Assembly (NCBI GenBank): GCA_050952845.1
Contig: JBMNLP010000001.1
Coordinates: 434,001 to 498,000 of the forward strand
Direction of reading: 5' to 3'
Source of the DNA: JAGVSV01 sp050952845
GTDB lineage: Bacteria > Bacillota > Clostridia > Christensenellales > Aristaeellaceae
DNA length: 64,000 bases
Shown here: positions 8,612-17,421 of the stretch, piece by piece
Position numbering within the stretch: the first letter of the stretch is position 1
Layout: every line of letters begins with the position of its first letter
Notes under the pieces: generated by a model
Told to the model about the DNA's origin: nothing
The model's input: the letters and a program-made list of their open reading frames with translations, nothing else
Database searches by the model: none
Program-made: the position numbers and the translations under genes

Positions 8612-8640
8612 GAAACAAAATGTTCCTCTCCGGGAGGAAC
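8612..8640 (-). terminator. Riboswitch-controlled terminator candidate
   Basis: Minus strand GTTCCTC/GAGGAAC stem with a 5-nt loop followed by ATTTTGTTTC, about 40 nt before the binding-protein start. It sits where the expression platform of the cobalamin riboswitch should be. Confidence 0.55.
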
Positions 8641-8860
8641 AACACATCACCAAATGCTTGGTTCGGCTCTTCCCAACCCCAGAAGCACTGCCTTTTCTGC
8701 AGTGTCCGTGCAAACAGGTCTCCCGGCTTGGCTTCGTCCTTGCAGACGCCTTCCCGCGTTGGCAGTGGCTTTGTGTCTGTTCGTCGGCTTCACGGTTACT
8801 GGGATAGCCCGGAAATTTCATCCGCGTTCCCTGGCGCTCAGCGCCGCATGTTTCCATGCA
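8640..8860 (-). promoter_or_regulatory. Cobalamin riboswitch
   Basis: Reading the minus strand: GGGAACGCGG followed by ATGAAATTCCGGG and TATCCCAGTAACCGTGAAGCC (the GGGAA...GGTGAAAtTCC...CCCGCAACnGTGA core of cobalamin aptamers), and near 8731-8712 the B12-box-like AAGCCGGGAGACCTGTTTGC. The order and spacing of these blocks match the class. A later inverted repeat (GGACACTGCAGAAAAGGCAGTG, split over 8685-8706) and the hairpin at 8612-8640 would form the switching part. It lies immediately upstream of the binding-protein gene at 8572. Outer boundaries are approximate. Confidence 0.85.
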
Positions 8861-8950
8861 GATGCACGTGCCTATTCACTTGTAACATGATTATAAAACG
8901 GGCAGTTGCAGGCGTCAAGTTCTTAGTTAACGCATGTAAGGCATGCGTGA

Positions 8951-8979
8951 TTGCTAAGGCTGAATCCTTGTGGTATACT
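8951..8979 (+). promoter_or_regulatory. Promoter for the glycogen operon
   Basis: TTGCTA (8951-8956), 17-nt spacer, TATACT (8974-8979), followed by AAAGGAG (8989-8995). Confidence 0.6.
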
Positions 8980-9001
8980 CTAATCATAAAAGGAGCGCTG
9001 A

Positions 9002-9079
9002 ATGTTGCAGCGGCGCCATGCATGTGACCGGAACCATTGCAGGGGGTGTTGTGTTGTTGTACCGTCCACCCAATCATGA
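9002..9079 (+). CDS. Possible 25-aa leader peptide overlapping glgB
   Basis: ATG at 9002 stands 6 nt after AAAGGAG, the best ribosome site in the glgB leader, but its frame ends at TGA 9077-9079 after 25 codons, overlapping the glgB start in another frame. The peptide is Cys/Arg/Val-rich (contains HCRGCCVVV). It may control glgB initiation by coupling or attenuation, or be fortuitous. Not recognised as a family. Confidence 0.35.
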   Translation: MLQRRHACDRNHCRGCCVVVPSTQS

Positions 9080-11126
9080 CGAGAGAGAAGCTTTTCACCA
9101 GGGCAATAGCCGAAAAGCATATGCCATGCTGGGTGCGCACCCCGTTGTGCAGGGGGATGAGCCGATGTGGCATTTTGCTGTGTGGGCGCCCAACGCTCTG
9201 CGCGTATCGGTGACGGGCGAGTTCTGTGCCTGGCAGGTGGACCGCTGGCCCATGGACAAGCAGTTTGACGGCACGTGGGAGCTGCGGTTGCCTGACCGCC
9301 TGTTCCGGAAGGAGAGCGACCCCGAGCGTTTCGACTATGAGGGCGTGGAGGAAAAGCTGCGCACATACAAGTTTGCCATCCAGGGACAGGACAGACGGTG
9401 GCGCCTGAAGGCCGATCCCTATGCCTTCGCGGCGGAGCTGCGGCCCAACACCGCCAGCAAGCTGGCGGACATCAGCGGATACCGGTGGGGCGATGGCGCC
9501 TGGATGAAAAAACGCGCCAAGTGGAATCCCTATACTAGCCCCATCAACATATACGAGCTGCACCTGGGCTCCTGGCGGCGGGACGAGGAAGGCGGCATGC
9601 TCAGCTATGGCGACATCGCCGACCAGCTGATTCCGTATATCCTGGATATGGGCTACACCCACATCGAGCTGCTGCCCGTGATGGAGCATCCGCTGGACAT
9701 GTCCTGGGGCTACCAGGTGACGGGCTATTACGCGCCGACGGCGAGGCACGGTACGCCGCACGACTTCATGCGCTTTGTCGACCGCATGCACCAGGCCGGC
9801 ATCGGCGTCATCCTGGACTGGGTGCCCGCGCATTTTCCCCGCGACGAAATCGGTTTGCGCGAGTTTGACGGCACCCCCTGCTACGAGCACGTCAACCCCC
9901 TGCGCGCCGAGATGCATCAGTGGGGCACCATGATGTTCGACTTTGCCCGCGGCGAGGTGTGCAGCTTCCTGCTGTCCAACGCGTGCTTCTGGCTGGAGCA
10001 CTACCACATAGACGGCCTGCGCTGCGACGCTGTCAGCAGCATGCTGTACCATGATTTCGGGCGGGATGAATGGGCGCCCAACCAATACGGTGGGCGCGAA
10101 AACTTAGAGGCTATTGCCTTTCTGCGCCGTCTGAATGAAATTATACACCGCGATTTTCCCGGCGTCCTGTCCATCGCCGAGGAGTCCAGCGCTTTCCCTA
10201 TGGTGACAGCGCCGGTGCACCTGGGTGGACTGGGCTTTGGCTTCAAGTGGAACATGGGCTGGATGAATGACATGCTGTCCTACATCAAGCTGGACCCGAT
10301 TTATAGAAAATGGCACCATGATAAGCTGACCTTTTCGCTGTTCTATGCCTTCAGCGAGAACTATGTGCTGCCTTTTTCCCATGACGAGGTGGTGCACGGC
10401 AAACACAGCATGCTGGACAAGCAGCCGGGCGACCTGTGGCGCAAGTTTGCCGGTTTGCGTGCGCTGTACGGCTATACCATGGCGCATCCCGGCAAAAAGC
10501 TGCTGTTCATGGGCAGCGAGTTTGCACAGTTTATCGAATGGAAATTTGACGACCAGCTGGACTGGTTTCTGCTGTTATACGAACGCCATCCCGACCTGCA
10601 GCGCTGCGTGCGGGAGTTGAACGCCTTCTACCGGCAAATGCCGGCTTTCTACCAGGTGGAGGATAGCTGGGACGGCTTCCAATGGCTGGTGGTGGATGAC
10701 AGCAACAACAGCGTCACCATCTTCCTGCGTACCGACAAAAAGGGCAACAGCATCGTATGCCTGACGAATTTTACACCGGCATTTCACCCTAACTATCGCT
10801 TTGGGCTGCCGGATCCCGGTCGCCTAGCTGAGGTATTCAACACCGACCTGCCCGAATACGGGGGCTCAGGCCAGCGCAATGCCCGGGACATTCTCATCGA
10901 CGACATCCCCTGGAATAACCAGCCCTGTTCGGCGGAAATCTGCGTGCCGCCGCTGGCATCTGTTTATTTCAGTTACCAACGCAAGCGCACAGGCAAACCG
11001 GCTGCCGGACGTGCCGGCAAAGCGTCAAGCAAGGCGCAAGCGAAAAATGGCGCGGCAACCGACGGGACGCCGGCGCGGGATGGGAGCGTACCAAAACGAA
11101 GACGACGAAAGGGGAGTAACACATGA
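9051..11126 (+). CDS. glgB: 1,4-alpha-glucan branching enzyme
   Basis: 691 aa from a GTG at 9051 preceded by CAGGGGG; an in-frame ATG at 9018 is an alternative. Introduces alpha-1,6 branches into glycogen. Domain order: N-terminal CBM48 (LGAHPV, WHFAVWAPNALRVSV), GH13 barrel with ELHLGSW, the nucleophile Asp in DGLRCDAVSSM, acid/base Glu in LSIAEESSAFP and transition-state Asp in FSHDEVVHGK, then a C-terminal beta-domain ending near ASVYFSY. After that comes an unusual basic tail of about 50 residues rich in Lys, Arg, Ala and Gly, ending KRRRRKGSNT. The stop overlaps the glgC ATG (ATGA). Confidence 0.95.
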   Translation: MLLYRPPNHDEREAFHQGNSRKAYAMLGAHPVVQGDEPMWHFAVWAPNALRVSVTGEFCAWQVDRWPMDKQFDGTWELRLPDRLFRKESDPERFDYEGVEEKLRTYKFAIQGQDRRWRLKADPYAFAAELRPNTASKLADISGYRWGDGAWMKKRAKWNPYTSPINIYELHLGSWRRDEEGGMLSYGDIADQLIPYILDMGYTHIELLPVMEHPLDMSWGYQVTGYYAPTARHGTPHDFMRFVDRMHQAGIGVILDWVPAHFPRDEIGLREFDGTPCYEHVNPLRAEMHQWGTMMFDFARGEVCSFLLSNACFWLEHYHIDGLRCDAVSSMLYHDFGRDEWAPNQYGGRENLEAIAFLRRLNEIIHRDFPGVLSIAEESSAFPMVTAPVHLGGLGFGFKWNMGWMNDMLSYIKLDPIYRKWHHDKLTFSLFYAFSENYVLPFSHDEVVHGKHSMLDKQPGDLWRKFAGLRALYGYTMAHPGKKLLFMGSEFAQFIEWKFDDQLDWFLLLYERHPDLQRCVRELNAFYRQMPAFYQVEDSWDGFQWLVVDDSNNSVTIFLRTDKKGNSIVCLTNFTPAFHPNYRFGLPDPGRLAEVFNTDLPEYGGSGQRNARDILIDDIPWNNQPCSAEICVPPLASVYFSYQRKRTGKPAAGRAGKASSKAQAKNGAATDGTPARDGSVPKRRRRKGSNT

Positions 11127-12310
11127 TCCGCAAAAAACGCTGCGTGGCCATGCTGCTGGCCGGCGGGCAGGGCAGCAGGCTAGGCATACTGACCCGGCAC
11201 GTGGCCAAGCCGGCTGTACCATATGGAGGGAAGTATCGCATCATCGACTTTCCCCTGTCCAACTGCGCCAACAGCGGCATCGATGTGGTGGGTGTGCTGA
11301 CGCAGTACCGCCCGCTGGAGCTGAACGCCTACATCGGCTCCGGTGCACCATGGGACCTGGACCTGACCAGCGGCGGCGCCTATGTGCTGCCCCCCTATGT
11401 CACGGGCAAAACCGGGGAGTGGTACCGGGGCACAGCCAACGCCATCTACCAGAACCTAGGCTTTATCCGCCAGTACGATCCGGACTATGTGCTGATTCTG
11501 TCGGGAGACCATATCTATAAAATGGACTATGCCGAAATGATTGCCCATCACATTGCCCACCAGGCTGCGGTGACCATCGCGGTGCGGCAGGTGCCCTGGG
11601 AGGAAGCCAGCCGCTTTGGCATCATGAACACCGATGCGGACAGCAACATCATCGAGTTTGAGGAAAAGCCGGCCAATCCCAAGTCCAATAACGCCAGCAT
11701 GGGCGTCTACGTGTTCAGCTGGGATAAGCTGGAAAGCTACCTTGAGGCTGACGAAGCTACGCCCGGTTCGTCCAACGATTTTGGCAAGAACGTGATCCCC
11801 ACGATGCTGGCTGCCGGCGAAAAGATGACGGCGTACAGTTTCAACGGCTATTGGAAGGACGTCGGCACCATTGAGAGCCTGTGGGACGCCAACATGGACC
11901 TGCTGCAGGACCCGCTGCCCATCGACCTGCATGATAAAAAATGGCGCATCTATGCGCGCAACATCGGCATGCCGCCCCACTATATTGCCGAAAGCGGCTG
12001 CGCTTCAACCAGCCTGATCACCGAAGGCTGCGAGATAGCCGGTCACGTGGATCATTCGGTTCTCTCAGCCGGCGTCGTGGTGGCGGAGGGGGCGCAGGTG
12101 ACGGACAGCGTGCTGATGCCGTCGGTGACCGTGGGTAAAAACGCTGTGATCAAGCGCTCCATCATCGCCGAAAACGCCATTATATCGGAGGGTGCTGTCG
12201 TTGGCGGGGATGGCGACATCGCCGTTGTGGGCAGCAATGTCACGGTGCTGCCTGGTGTCCGGGTGGCGCCGGGGGCGCAATATGATGGAAAAGAGGAGGG
12301 ATCGGCATGA
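11123..12310 (+). CDS. glgC: Glucose-1-phosphate adenylyltransferase
   Basis: 395 aa. Makes ADP-glucose from glucose 1-phosphate and ATP, the committed step of glycogen synthesis. Nucleotidyltransferase motif AMLLAGGQGSRLGILT, KPAVPYGGKYRIIDFPLSN, catalytic/metal LSGDHIYKMDY, substrate site FEEKPANPKSNNASMG, then a left-handed beta-helix repeat region from about residue 290. Overlaps glgB upstream and glgD downstream by ATGA, so translation of the three is coupled. Confidence 0.96.
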   Translation: MIRKKRCVAMLLAGGQGSRLGILTRHVAKPAVPYGGKYRIIDFPLSNCANSGIDVVGVLTQYRPLELNAYIGSGAPWDLDLTSGGAYVLPPYVTGKTGEWYRGTANAIYQNLGFIRQYDPDYVLILSGDHIYKMDYAEMIAHHIAHQAAVTIAVRQVPWEEASRFGIMNTDADSNIIEFEEKPANPKSNNASMGVYVFSWDKLESYLEADEATPGSSNDFGKNVIPTMLAAGEKMTAYSFNGYWKDVGTIESLWDANMDLLQDPLPIDLHDKKWRIYARNIGMPPHYIAESGCASTSLITEGCEIAGHVDHSVLSAGVVVAEGAQVTDSVLMPSVTVGKNAVIKRSIIAENAIISEGAVVGGDGDIAVVGSNVTVLPGVRVAPGAQYDGKEEGSA

Positions 12311-13431
12311 AAAGTGATATCGTTGGCTTGATTTACACGGGAGACCGCATGGAGGAGTTGCGCGACCTGGTGCGCATCCGCAGCGTGGCTGCGCTACCCC
12401 TGCTGGGGCGCTACCGGCTGATCGACTTCATTCTGTCCAATATGATCCATGCCGGCATCCGCAACATCGGCTTGATCATGCAGTCCAACTACCACAGCCT
12501 GATCGACCACATTGGCTCCGGCCGCGAGTGGAACCTGCACGGCAAACGGTCGGGGCTGTCGCTTCTGCCGCCGTACATCACCCATGGCAAGGGCGGCGTA
12601 TACGAGGGTACGCTGGATGCGCTGCAGAGCAACATGAGCTTCCTGCGCCGCTCCACCGAGCGCTACATCCTGGTGACCGACAGCTTTTTTCTGTATTCTG
12701 CCAGGTTTGAGGACATGTGCGAGCGGCATATCGCTACAGGAGCCGACATCACCCTGCTGTACACCAAGGATCGCACCGTCCGCCGCAACGGCCGGGGCCG
12801 CTACCTGGACATCGACGGGGAGGGACGTGTCGAACGGATTGAGTTTGACCCCATCATCCCGCACTATCCCAATACCTACATGAGCGCCTTTATCATCCGC
12901 CGCGAGTTGCTGATCAGCCTGGTTGACCGGGCGGTAGCTGAAGGCATGCACCACTTCATCCGGGAACTGCTGGTTCATATGCTGCAGGATAAGCAGCACA
13001 AGGTATTCGGATACGAGTGCCCCGGCGAGATATGGCGCCTGGACTCCGTGCAGGCCTACTACAAAGCTAATATGGACTTTTTAGACCCAGTCATCAGAAA
13101 GCACGTTTTCTCGCATGAACGGCCGATATGGACCAAGCTGCGTGACGAGATGCCAGCCCGGTACATGAATGGAGCAAAGGCAACAAACTCGCTGATCGCC
13201 GACGGCTGTGTCATCGAGGGCAAGGTGGAAAACTGCATCCTGTTCCGTGGCGTCAAGGTGCGCCCCGGTGCAGTTGTCCGGGGCAGCATCGTCATGCAGG
13301 ACGCCCTGATATCCAGGGATGCCCAAGTGGAGAACTGCATCTTGGACAAGCAGACGACGGTGCGGGAGGGGATGCGCCTGGTAGGCTCGCCGGATTACCC
13401 CGTTGTCATCCCCAAAAACTTGACAATCTGA
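12307..13431 (+). CDS. glgD: ADP-glucose pyrophosphorylase regulatory subunit
   Basis: 374 aa, GlgC-like but lacking the catalytic features: the GGxGxRL loop is absent from its N-terminus and the LSGDHIY block is replaced by LVTDSFFLY. GlgD in Firmicutes forms a heteromer with GlgC and modulates its activity; GlgD itself is inactive or weak. The sugar-binding fold is otherwise kept (LLGRYRLIDFILSNM) with a C-terminal beta-helix. It lies directly after glgC by ATGA overlap, a Firmicute-specific arrangement. Confidence 0.94.
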   Translation: MKSDIVGLIYTGDRMEELRDLVRIRSVAALPLLGRYRLIDFILSNMIHAGIRNIGLIMQSNYHSLIDHIGSGREWNLHGKRSGLSLLPPYITHGKGGVYEGTLDALQSNMSFLRRSTERYILVTDSFFLYSARFEDMCERHIATGADITLLYTKDRTVRRNGRGRYLDIDGEGRVERIEFDPIIPHYPNTYMSAFIIRRELLISLVDRAVAEGMHHFIRELLVHMLQDKQHKVFGYECPGEIWRLDSVQAYYKANMDFLDPVIRKHVFSHERPIWTKLRDEMPARYMNGAKATNSLIADGCVIEGKVENCILFRGVKVRPGAVVRGSIVMQDALISRDAQVENCILDKQTTVREGMRLVGSPDYPVVIPKNLTI

Positions 13432-13527
13432 TAAACTTGATGATACCGTGAAGCAGACGTTCGGGCGCGCCTGCTGCTGTATACGGCCTAGGAAAGGAGG
13501 CGCGGTCCGGCAGGAAGGAGGGGGCAT

Positions 13528-15246
13528 ATGAAAGTATTATTTGTCGCAAGTGAATGCGTACCGTTCATTAAAACAGGGGGCTTGGCCGATGTGGTCGGCT
13601 CGCTTGCCCCGGTGCTGGCAGCCAAGGGGCATGATGTGCGTGTGATACTGCCGAAGTATTCTGCCATCCCCGAGGTTTACCAAGGCGAGATGCGGCACGT
13701 TGTGGATTTTGAGGTGCGGTTGGGTTGGCGCAGGCAGTACTGCGGCATTGAAGCGCTGGAAATGGACGGCGTCACCTACTACTTTGTCGACAACCGCTAT
13801 TATTTCGGCAGGAACTACATATACGGCTTGGGTGGCGACGAGTATGAGCGCTTTGCCTACTTCAGCCGTGCCGTGCTGAATGCTCTGACGCTGATTCCCT
13901 TCATGCCCGACCTGATCCATGCGCACGACTGGCAGGCTGGCATGGTGCCGGCGCTGCTGCGCATCCAATACGGGGCGTCGCCCGGCTATGCCGACATCAA
14001 AACGATCCTGACCATCCACAACCTGCAATACCAGGGCATCTTTGGCATCCAGGACGTTCAGGACATCCTGGGCCTGGACGACAGCGTGTTCACCAACGAC
14101 AAATTGGAGCATTACGGCTGCGCCAACTACCTGAAGGCCGGCATTGTGTACAGCGACGAGGTGACCACCGTCAGCCCCAGCTATGCCGAGGAGATACAGA
14201 CCGCCTATTATGGCGAACGACTGGATGGTTTGCTGCGGGCTCGCAGCAACCACCTCAGCGGCATATTGAACGGCATCGATGTCGACAGGTATGACCCGGC
14301 CAGCGATCCTGTGATTGCCCGGAATTACACCGCCAATGACCTGTCCGGCAAGGCGGACTGCAAGCGCGCCCTGCAGGAGCAGCTGGGCCTGCAGGCGCGC
14401 CCTGATGTGCCTGTCGTGGGCATCATCAGCCGGCTCAGCAGCCAGAAGGGGCTGGACCTGGTGGACTATGTTATCGCAGACATCATGCGCGAGGACGTGC
14501 AGCTGGTGGTGCTGGGCATGGGCGAGTCGCGGTATATCAACCTGTTCAGCTGGGCAGAGCAGAACTACCCCGGCCGCGTCGCGGCGCGCTTTGCCATGGA
14601 CCATGAGCTGGCCAACCGCATCTATGCCGGCGCCGACATCTTCCTGATGCCCTCGCAGTTTGAGCCCTGCGGCCTAAGCCAGATGATCGCGCTGCGCTAT
14701 GGCACGGTGCCTCTGGTGCGGGAAACCGGTGGCCTCAGGGACACCGTGCTCAGCTACAACGAATACACCAATGCCGGCAACGGCTTCAGCTTTTTTAACT
14801 ACAACGCTCACGACATGCTGCACACCCTGCAGCGCGCGCTGCACTACTACCACAACCGCAAGGACATCTGGCAGCAGCTGCAGCATCGCGGCATGACCGG
14901 CGACTATTCCTGGAGGCACTCAGCCGAGATGTACCTGTCGCTGTATCAAAACGTGCTGCGCCTCCCGGAAACGGCGCCTGTGCCTGAAGATGAAGCCGCG
15001 CATGAGGATGAACCGGTTGCGGAGCCGCCGGCGCCTGCGGCAGCACCTGAAGCTGCTCCGAAGGCTGCGCCCGCAAAGCCTCCGGCAGAAAAAAACACGA
15101 AAAAGCCCGCTGCGGAAAAGCCTGCGGCCAAGGCGGCTGCTAAAAAGCCTGCTACAACCAAAACCACCGCCAAAGCGGACGAGCCCAAGAAGCCCGCACG
15201 CAAACAGGCTACCAAGGAGAAAAAGGAAAAGCCTGCGGAAGGCTGA
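13528..15246 (+). CDS. glgA: Glycogen synthase with long Lys/Ala/Pro tail
   Basis: 572 aa; the family normally ends near 480. Transfers glucosyl units from ADP-glucose to glycogen (GT5). VASECVPFIKTGGLADVVG carries the KTGGL ADP-glucose motif; HAHDWQAGMVPALL, the C-terminal PSQFEPCGLSQM with catalytic-site Glu, and RETGGLRDTV are intact. From about residue 485 a low-complexity tail begins, first acidic with Glu/Pro, then Lys/Ala/Pro-rich repeats of KPA type. Last gene of the operon, 96 nt after glgD; the gap has two AGGAGG-like sites, the nearer (GGAAGGAGGGGG) serving the ATG at 13528. Confidence 0.95.
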   Translation: MKVLFVASECVPFIKTGGLADVVGSLAPVLAAKGHDVRVILPKYSAIPEVYQGEMRHVVDFEVRLGWRRQYCGIEALEMDGVTYYFVDNRYYFGRNYIYGLGGDEYERFAYFSRAVLNALTLIPFMPDLIHAHDWQAGMVPALLRIQYGASPGYADIKTILTIHNLQYQGIFGIQDVQDILGLDDSVFTNDKLEHYGCANYLKAGIVYSDEVTTVSPSYAEEIQTAYYGERLDGLLRARSNHLSGILNGIDVDRYDPASDPVIARNYTANDLSGKADCKRALQEQLGLQARPDVPVVGIISRLSSQKGLDLVDYVIADIMREDVQLVVLGMGESRYINLFSWAEQNYPGRVAARFAMDHELANRIYAGADIFLMPSQFEPCGLSQMIALRYGTVPLVRETGGLRDTVLSYNEYTNAGNGFSFFNYNAHDMLHTLQRALHYYHNRKDIWQQLQHRGMTGDYSWRHSAEMYLSLYQNVLRLPETAPVPEDEAAHEDEPVAEPPAPAAAPEAAPKAAPAKPPAEKNTKKPAAEKPAAKAAAKKPATTKTTAKADEPKKPARKQATKEKKEKPAEG

Positions 15247-15253
15247 TCATGCC

Positions 15254-15299
15254 AAAGCAAAAGCGCGCCCCAAGAATCGTGACGGCGCGCTTTTGCTTT
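15254..15299 (+). terminator. Terminator of the glycogen operon
   Basis: Perfect 16-bp stem AAAGCAAAAGCGCGCC/GGCGCGCTTTTGCTTT with a 14-nt loop, 7 nt after the glgA stop; the 3' arm itself supplies the T-rich stretch. Confidence 0.85.
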
Positions 15300-15339
15300 G
15301 TACCCATGGTTACAACGCCGTAGTGCGGAGGGATAGGAC

Positions 15340-15398
15340 ATGTTTAGATACATTTGTGACAGAAACGATATAAAAACCGGCATAATATTTACAATTAT
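15340..15398 (+). pseudogene. RBS-led small ORF cut by the IS insertion
   Basis: ATG 15340 follows GGAGGG (15327-15332). The frame is open to the IS boundary at 15398. If the element and one target copy are removed, the frame continues through 17267 onward for 41 codons and ends in the promoter region before the sugar transporter. Could be chance; no family recognised. Confidence 0.25.
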
Positions 15399-17260
15399 GG
15401 TTAGGGTGTCAAAAGTAATTCATTAACTGCTCATCGCCTCGGCGGCACTGCTATCAAAATCCTGCAAGGGAATCCTACAAGGAGCTTGAAAAACGTTGAA
15501 ATTTCAGCATTTTCTCCCTTAATATGATATAATAGATATATATTAAAGGAGGCGCTTTCATGGCTTTTGTAACGAATTCCAATCAACAATTTAATTTCAA
15601 TGATCCTCTTTACGGCTTAACAGAAAGAGAAAAGAAGTATTTGGAGAAATCCTGGGCAGTAGGCTTCTACAAATTGATTTTCTCATCCATAAATGAAGAA
15701 AGATTTAAAGATCTCTACAGCAGTACCCCTGCAAGCCGTCCCAATACACCGGTGAATGTGATTTTCGGTGCTTTGATTCTGAAAGAACTCTTTGCTTTAA
15801 CCGATGATGAGTTGATTGAACGGATGATGTTTGACATGCTATTTCAACATGCTCTTGGTACCGGTAGTTTTGAAGAACAACCTGTTAGTGATCGAACCTT
15901 TAGCCGTTTTAGAGAAAGACTCTACAACTATGAGATAGAAACCGGTCGAGATCTTGTCCAAGAAGAAATGGAGGCTTTAGCGGATTCCTTTGCTTCTTTT
16001 AGTGGAGTGAATCGTTCTATCCGAAGGATGGATAGCCTTATGGTCGCATCCAACTGTAAAAAAATGTCACGATTGGAAATCATGTACACTTGTGTTGCGA
16101 ATATGGTGAAACGCTTGAAGAAACAAGACGAACTCATATCGGATCAATACAAGCACTATTTAGAAGAGGATGATGTCAATAAAATTATTTATCACCGCAG
16201 GAGCGATGGTTTAGAAGAGCGTCTTCAAGAAGTCATCCATGACGGTGTAAATTTAAGCAAGCAAGTTTCGGATTCTCTTTATGATAGTTCGGAGTTTCGT
16301 CTTCTCCAAAGAGTTTTAAGAGAGCAAACGGAATCAACACCGAACGGTCCAAAACCTAAAGATAAAGCTCAAATCAAAACGGATAGTTTGCAAAATCCAT
16401 CGGATCCGGATGCGACTTACCGTAAAAAGGCCGGAAAAGATCACAAAGGTTACACTGCAAATATTGTTGAGTTGAGTCCGAATGAAGGACCCAACTACAT
16501 AACGCATTACGATTTAAAGCCGAACACCTATTCCGATCAATCCTTTGCGGAAGACATCATAGAAAACCTAGGAGAGCAAGAAGATGAGCTGATCCTTATT
16601 GCAGATGGCGCCTTTGGAAGTGAAGATATAAAATCCGCGGCCAAAGACAATAACATTCAACTATTGACAACAGCCTTAATAGGAAAAACACCGGAACCGA
16701 TTCTGAGTGAATTTCAAATAGACGAAGAACAAGGGAAAGTCTTAAGCTGCCCGGGAGGTAAAGAGCCGATCAAGACCACCTACTCCCCTAAAACAGGCAT
16801 GTATCGAGCCGTATTTCAAAAGACAGACTGTGCAAATTGCCCATATCGTACGAACTGCTCTATGAAAGAACAGAAGAAAAGCAACGTTGTTTCAATCACA
16901 AGCAAAACAATTGCGAGAGCCAAACAAGTGATTCATATGGGGAGTCAAGCATACAAAGAATTTGCAAAGAAACGGAACGGTATAGAAGGAATTCCCTCCC
17001 TACTTCGCAGACGCTATGATATAGATCATGTGCCTGTGAGGGGGTTAGTACGCCTAAAAACCTGGTTGGGATTTAAGATTGGGGCGATTAATAGCAAAAG
17101 GCTATTGAAAAGCGTGCAAGAACCCATAAAATGCAGTTAATATAGAGATCTATATCGACGGATTCCTTTATTTTATTTAAATCCAACTAGATACTGAACA
17201 CCATACACTAAAGGGTGCTTTTAAGGTGGGTTCTAAACCTATGCTTTTGACACCCTAACC
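15399..17260 (+). mobile_element. IS1182-family insertion sequence, intact
   Basis: 1862 bp bounded by perfect 17-bp terminal inverted repeats, GGTTAGGGTGTCAAAAG at 15399-15415 and its complement at 17244-17260. It is flanked by a 6-bp direct repeat AATTAT (15393-15398 and 17261-17266), the presumed target duplication. It contains one transposase gene. Base composition is clearly A/T-richer than the neighbours. The element sits between the glg terminator and the promoter of the sugar transporter operon; intact ends and ORF suggest a recent and possibly active copy. Confidence 0.93.
15560..17140 (+). CDS. IS1182-family transposase
   Basis: 526 aa DDE transposase. N-terminal DUF772 region (RPNTPVNVIFGALILKEL, then EEQPVSDRTFSRFRERL), a central DDE-type core with the second Asp in LILIADGAFGSED, and a C-terminal DDE_Tnp_1_6 region with a Cys cluster (DCANCPYRTNC) and the end KRNGIEGIPSLLRRRYD, where the catalytic Glu is expected. 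Start ATG 15560 follows AAAGGAGGCG. Complete and without frameshift. Confidence 0.95.
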   Translation: MAFVTNSNQQFNFNDPLYGLTEREKKYLEKSWAVGFYKLIFSSINEERFKDLYSSTPASRPNTPVNVIFGALILKELFALTDDELIERMMFDMLFQHALGTGSFEEQPVSDRTFSRFRERLYNYEIETGRDLVQEEMEALADSFASFSGVNRSIRRMDSLMVASNCKKMSRLEIMYTCVANMVKRLKKQDELISDQYKHYLEEDDVNKIIYHRRSDGLEERLQEVIHDGVNLSKQVSDSLYDSSEFRLLQRVLREQTESTPNGPKPKDKAQIKTDSLQNPSDPDATYRKKAGKDHKGYTANIVELSPNEGPNYITHYDLKPNTYSDQSFAEDIIENLGEQEDELILIADGAFGSEDIKSAAKDNNIQLLTTALIGKTPEPILSEFQIDEEQGKVLSCPGGKEPIKTTYSPKTGMYRAVFQKTDCANCPYRTNCSMKEQKKSNVVSITSKTIARAKQVIHMGSQAYKEFAKKRNGIEGIPSLLRRRYDIDHVPVRGLVRLKTWLGFKIGAINSKRLLKSVQEPIKCS

Positions 17261-17306
17261 AATTATCTATCATAAAAATATTTTAATAATTTATTCAGCC
17301 GGACTA

Positions 17307-17336
17307 TTGACACGCACAATTTTGTTATGTTAAAAT
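17307..17336 (+). promoter_or_regulatory. Promoter for the sugar ABC operon
   Basis: TTGACA (17307-17312), 18-nt spacer, TAAAAT (17331-17336), about 85 nt before the permease ATG and 46 nt past the IS end. The IS insertion removed whatever lay upstream of it. Confidence 0.6.
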
Positions 17337-17421
17337 AAAAACATAATATATGAACACGCACCTGTGTAGAAAGCACGTTACTGCCGATAGGCAGCTGTGT
17401 CCAAGCCCGAAAGGAGCCTGC

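Noticed and set aside
8838..10085. 415-codon minus-strand ORF over the glgB start and riboswitch
   Set aside because: Overlaps the riboswitch and glgB; no family features.
12307..13431. glgD as a decayed second glgC
   Set aside because: Loss of catalytic motifs is the normal state of GlgD; the frame is intact and coupled to glgC.
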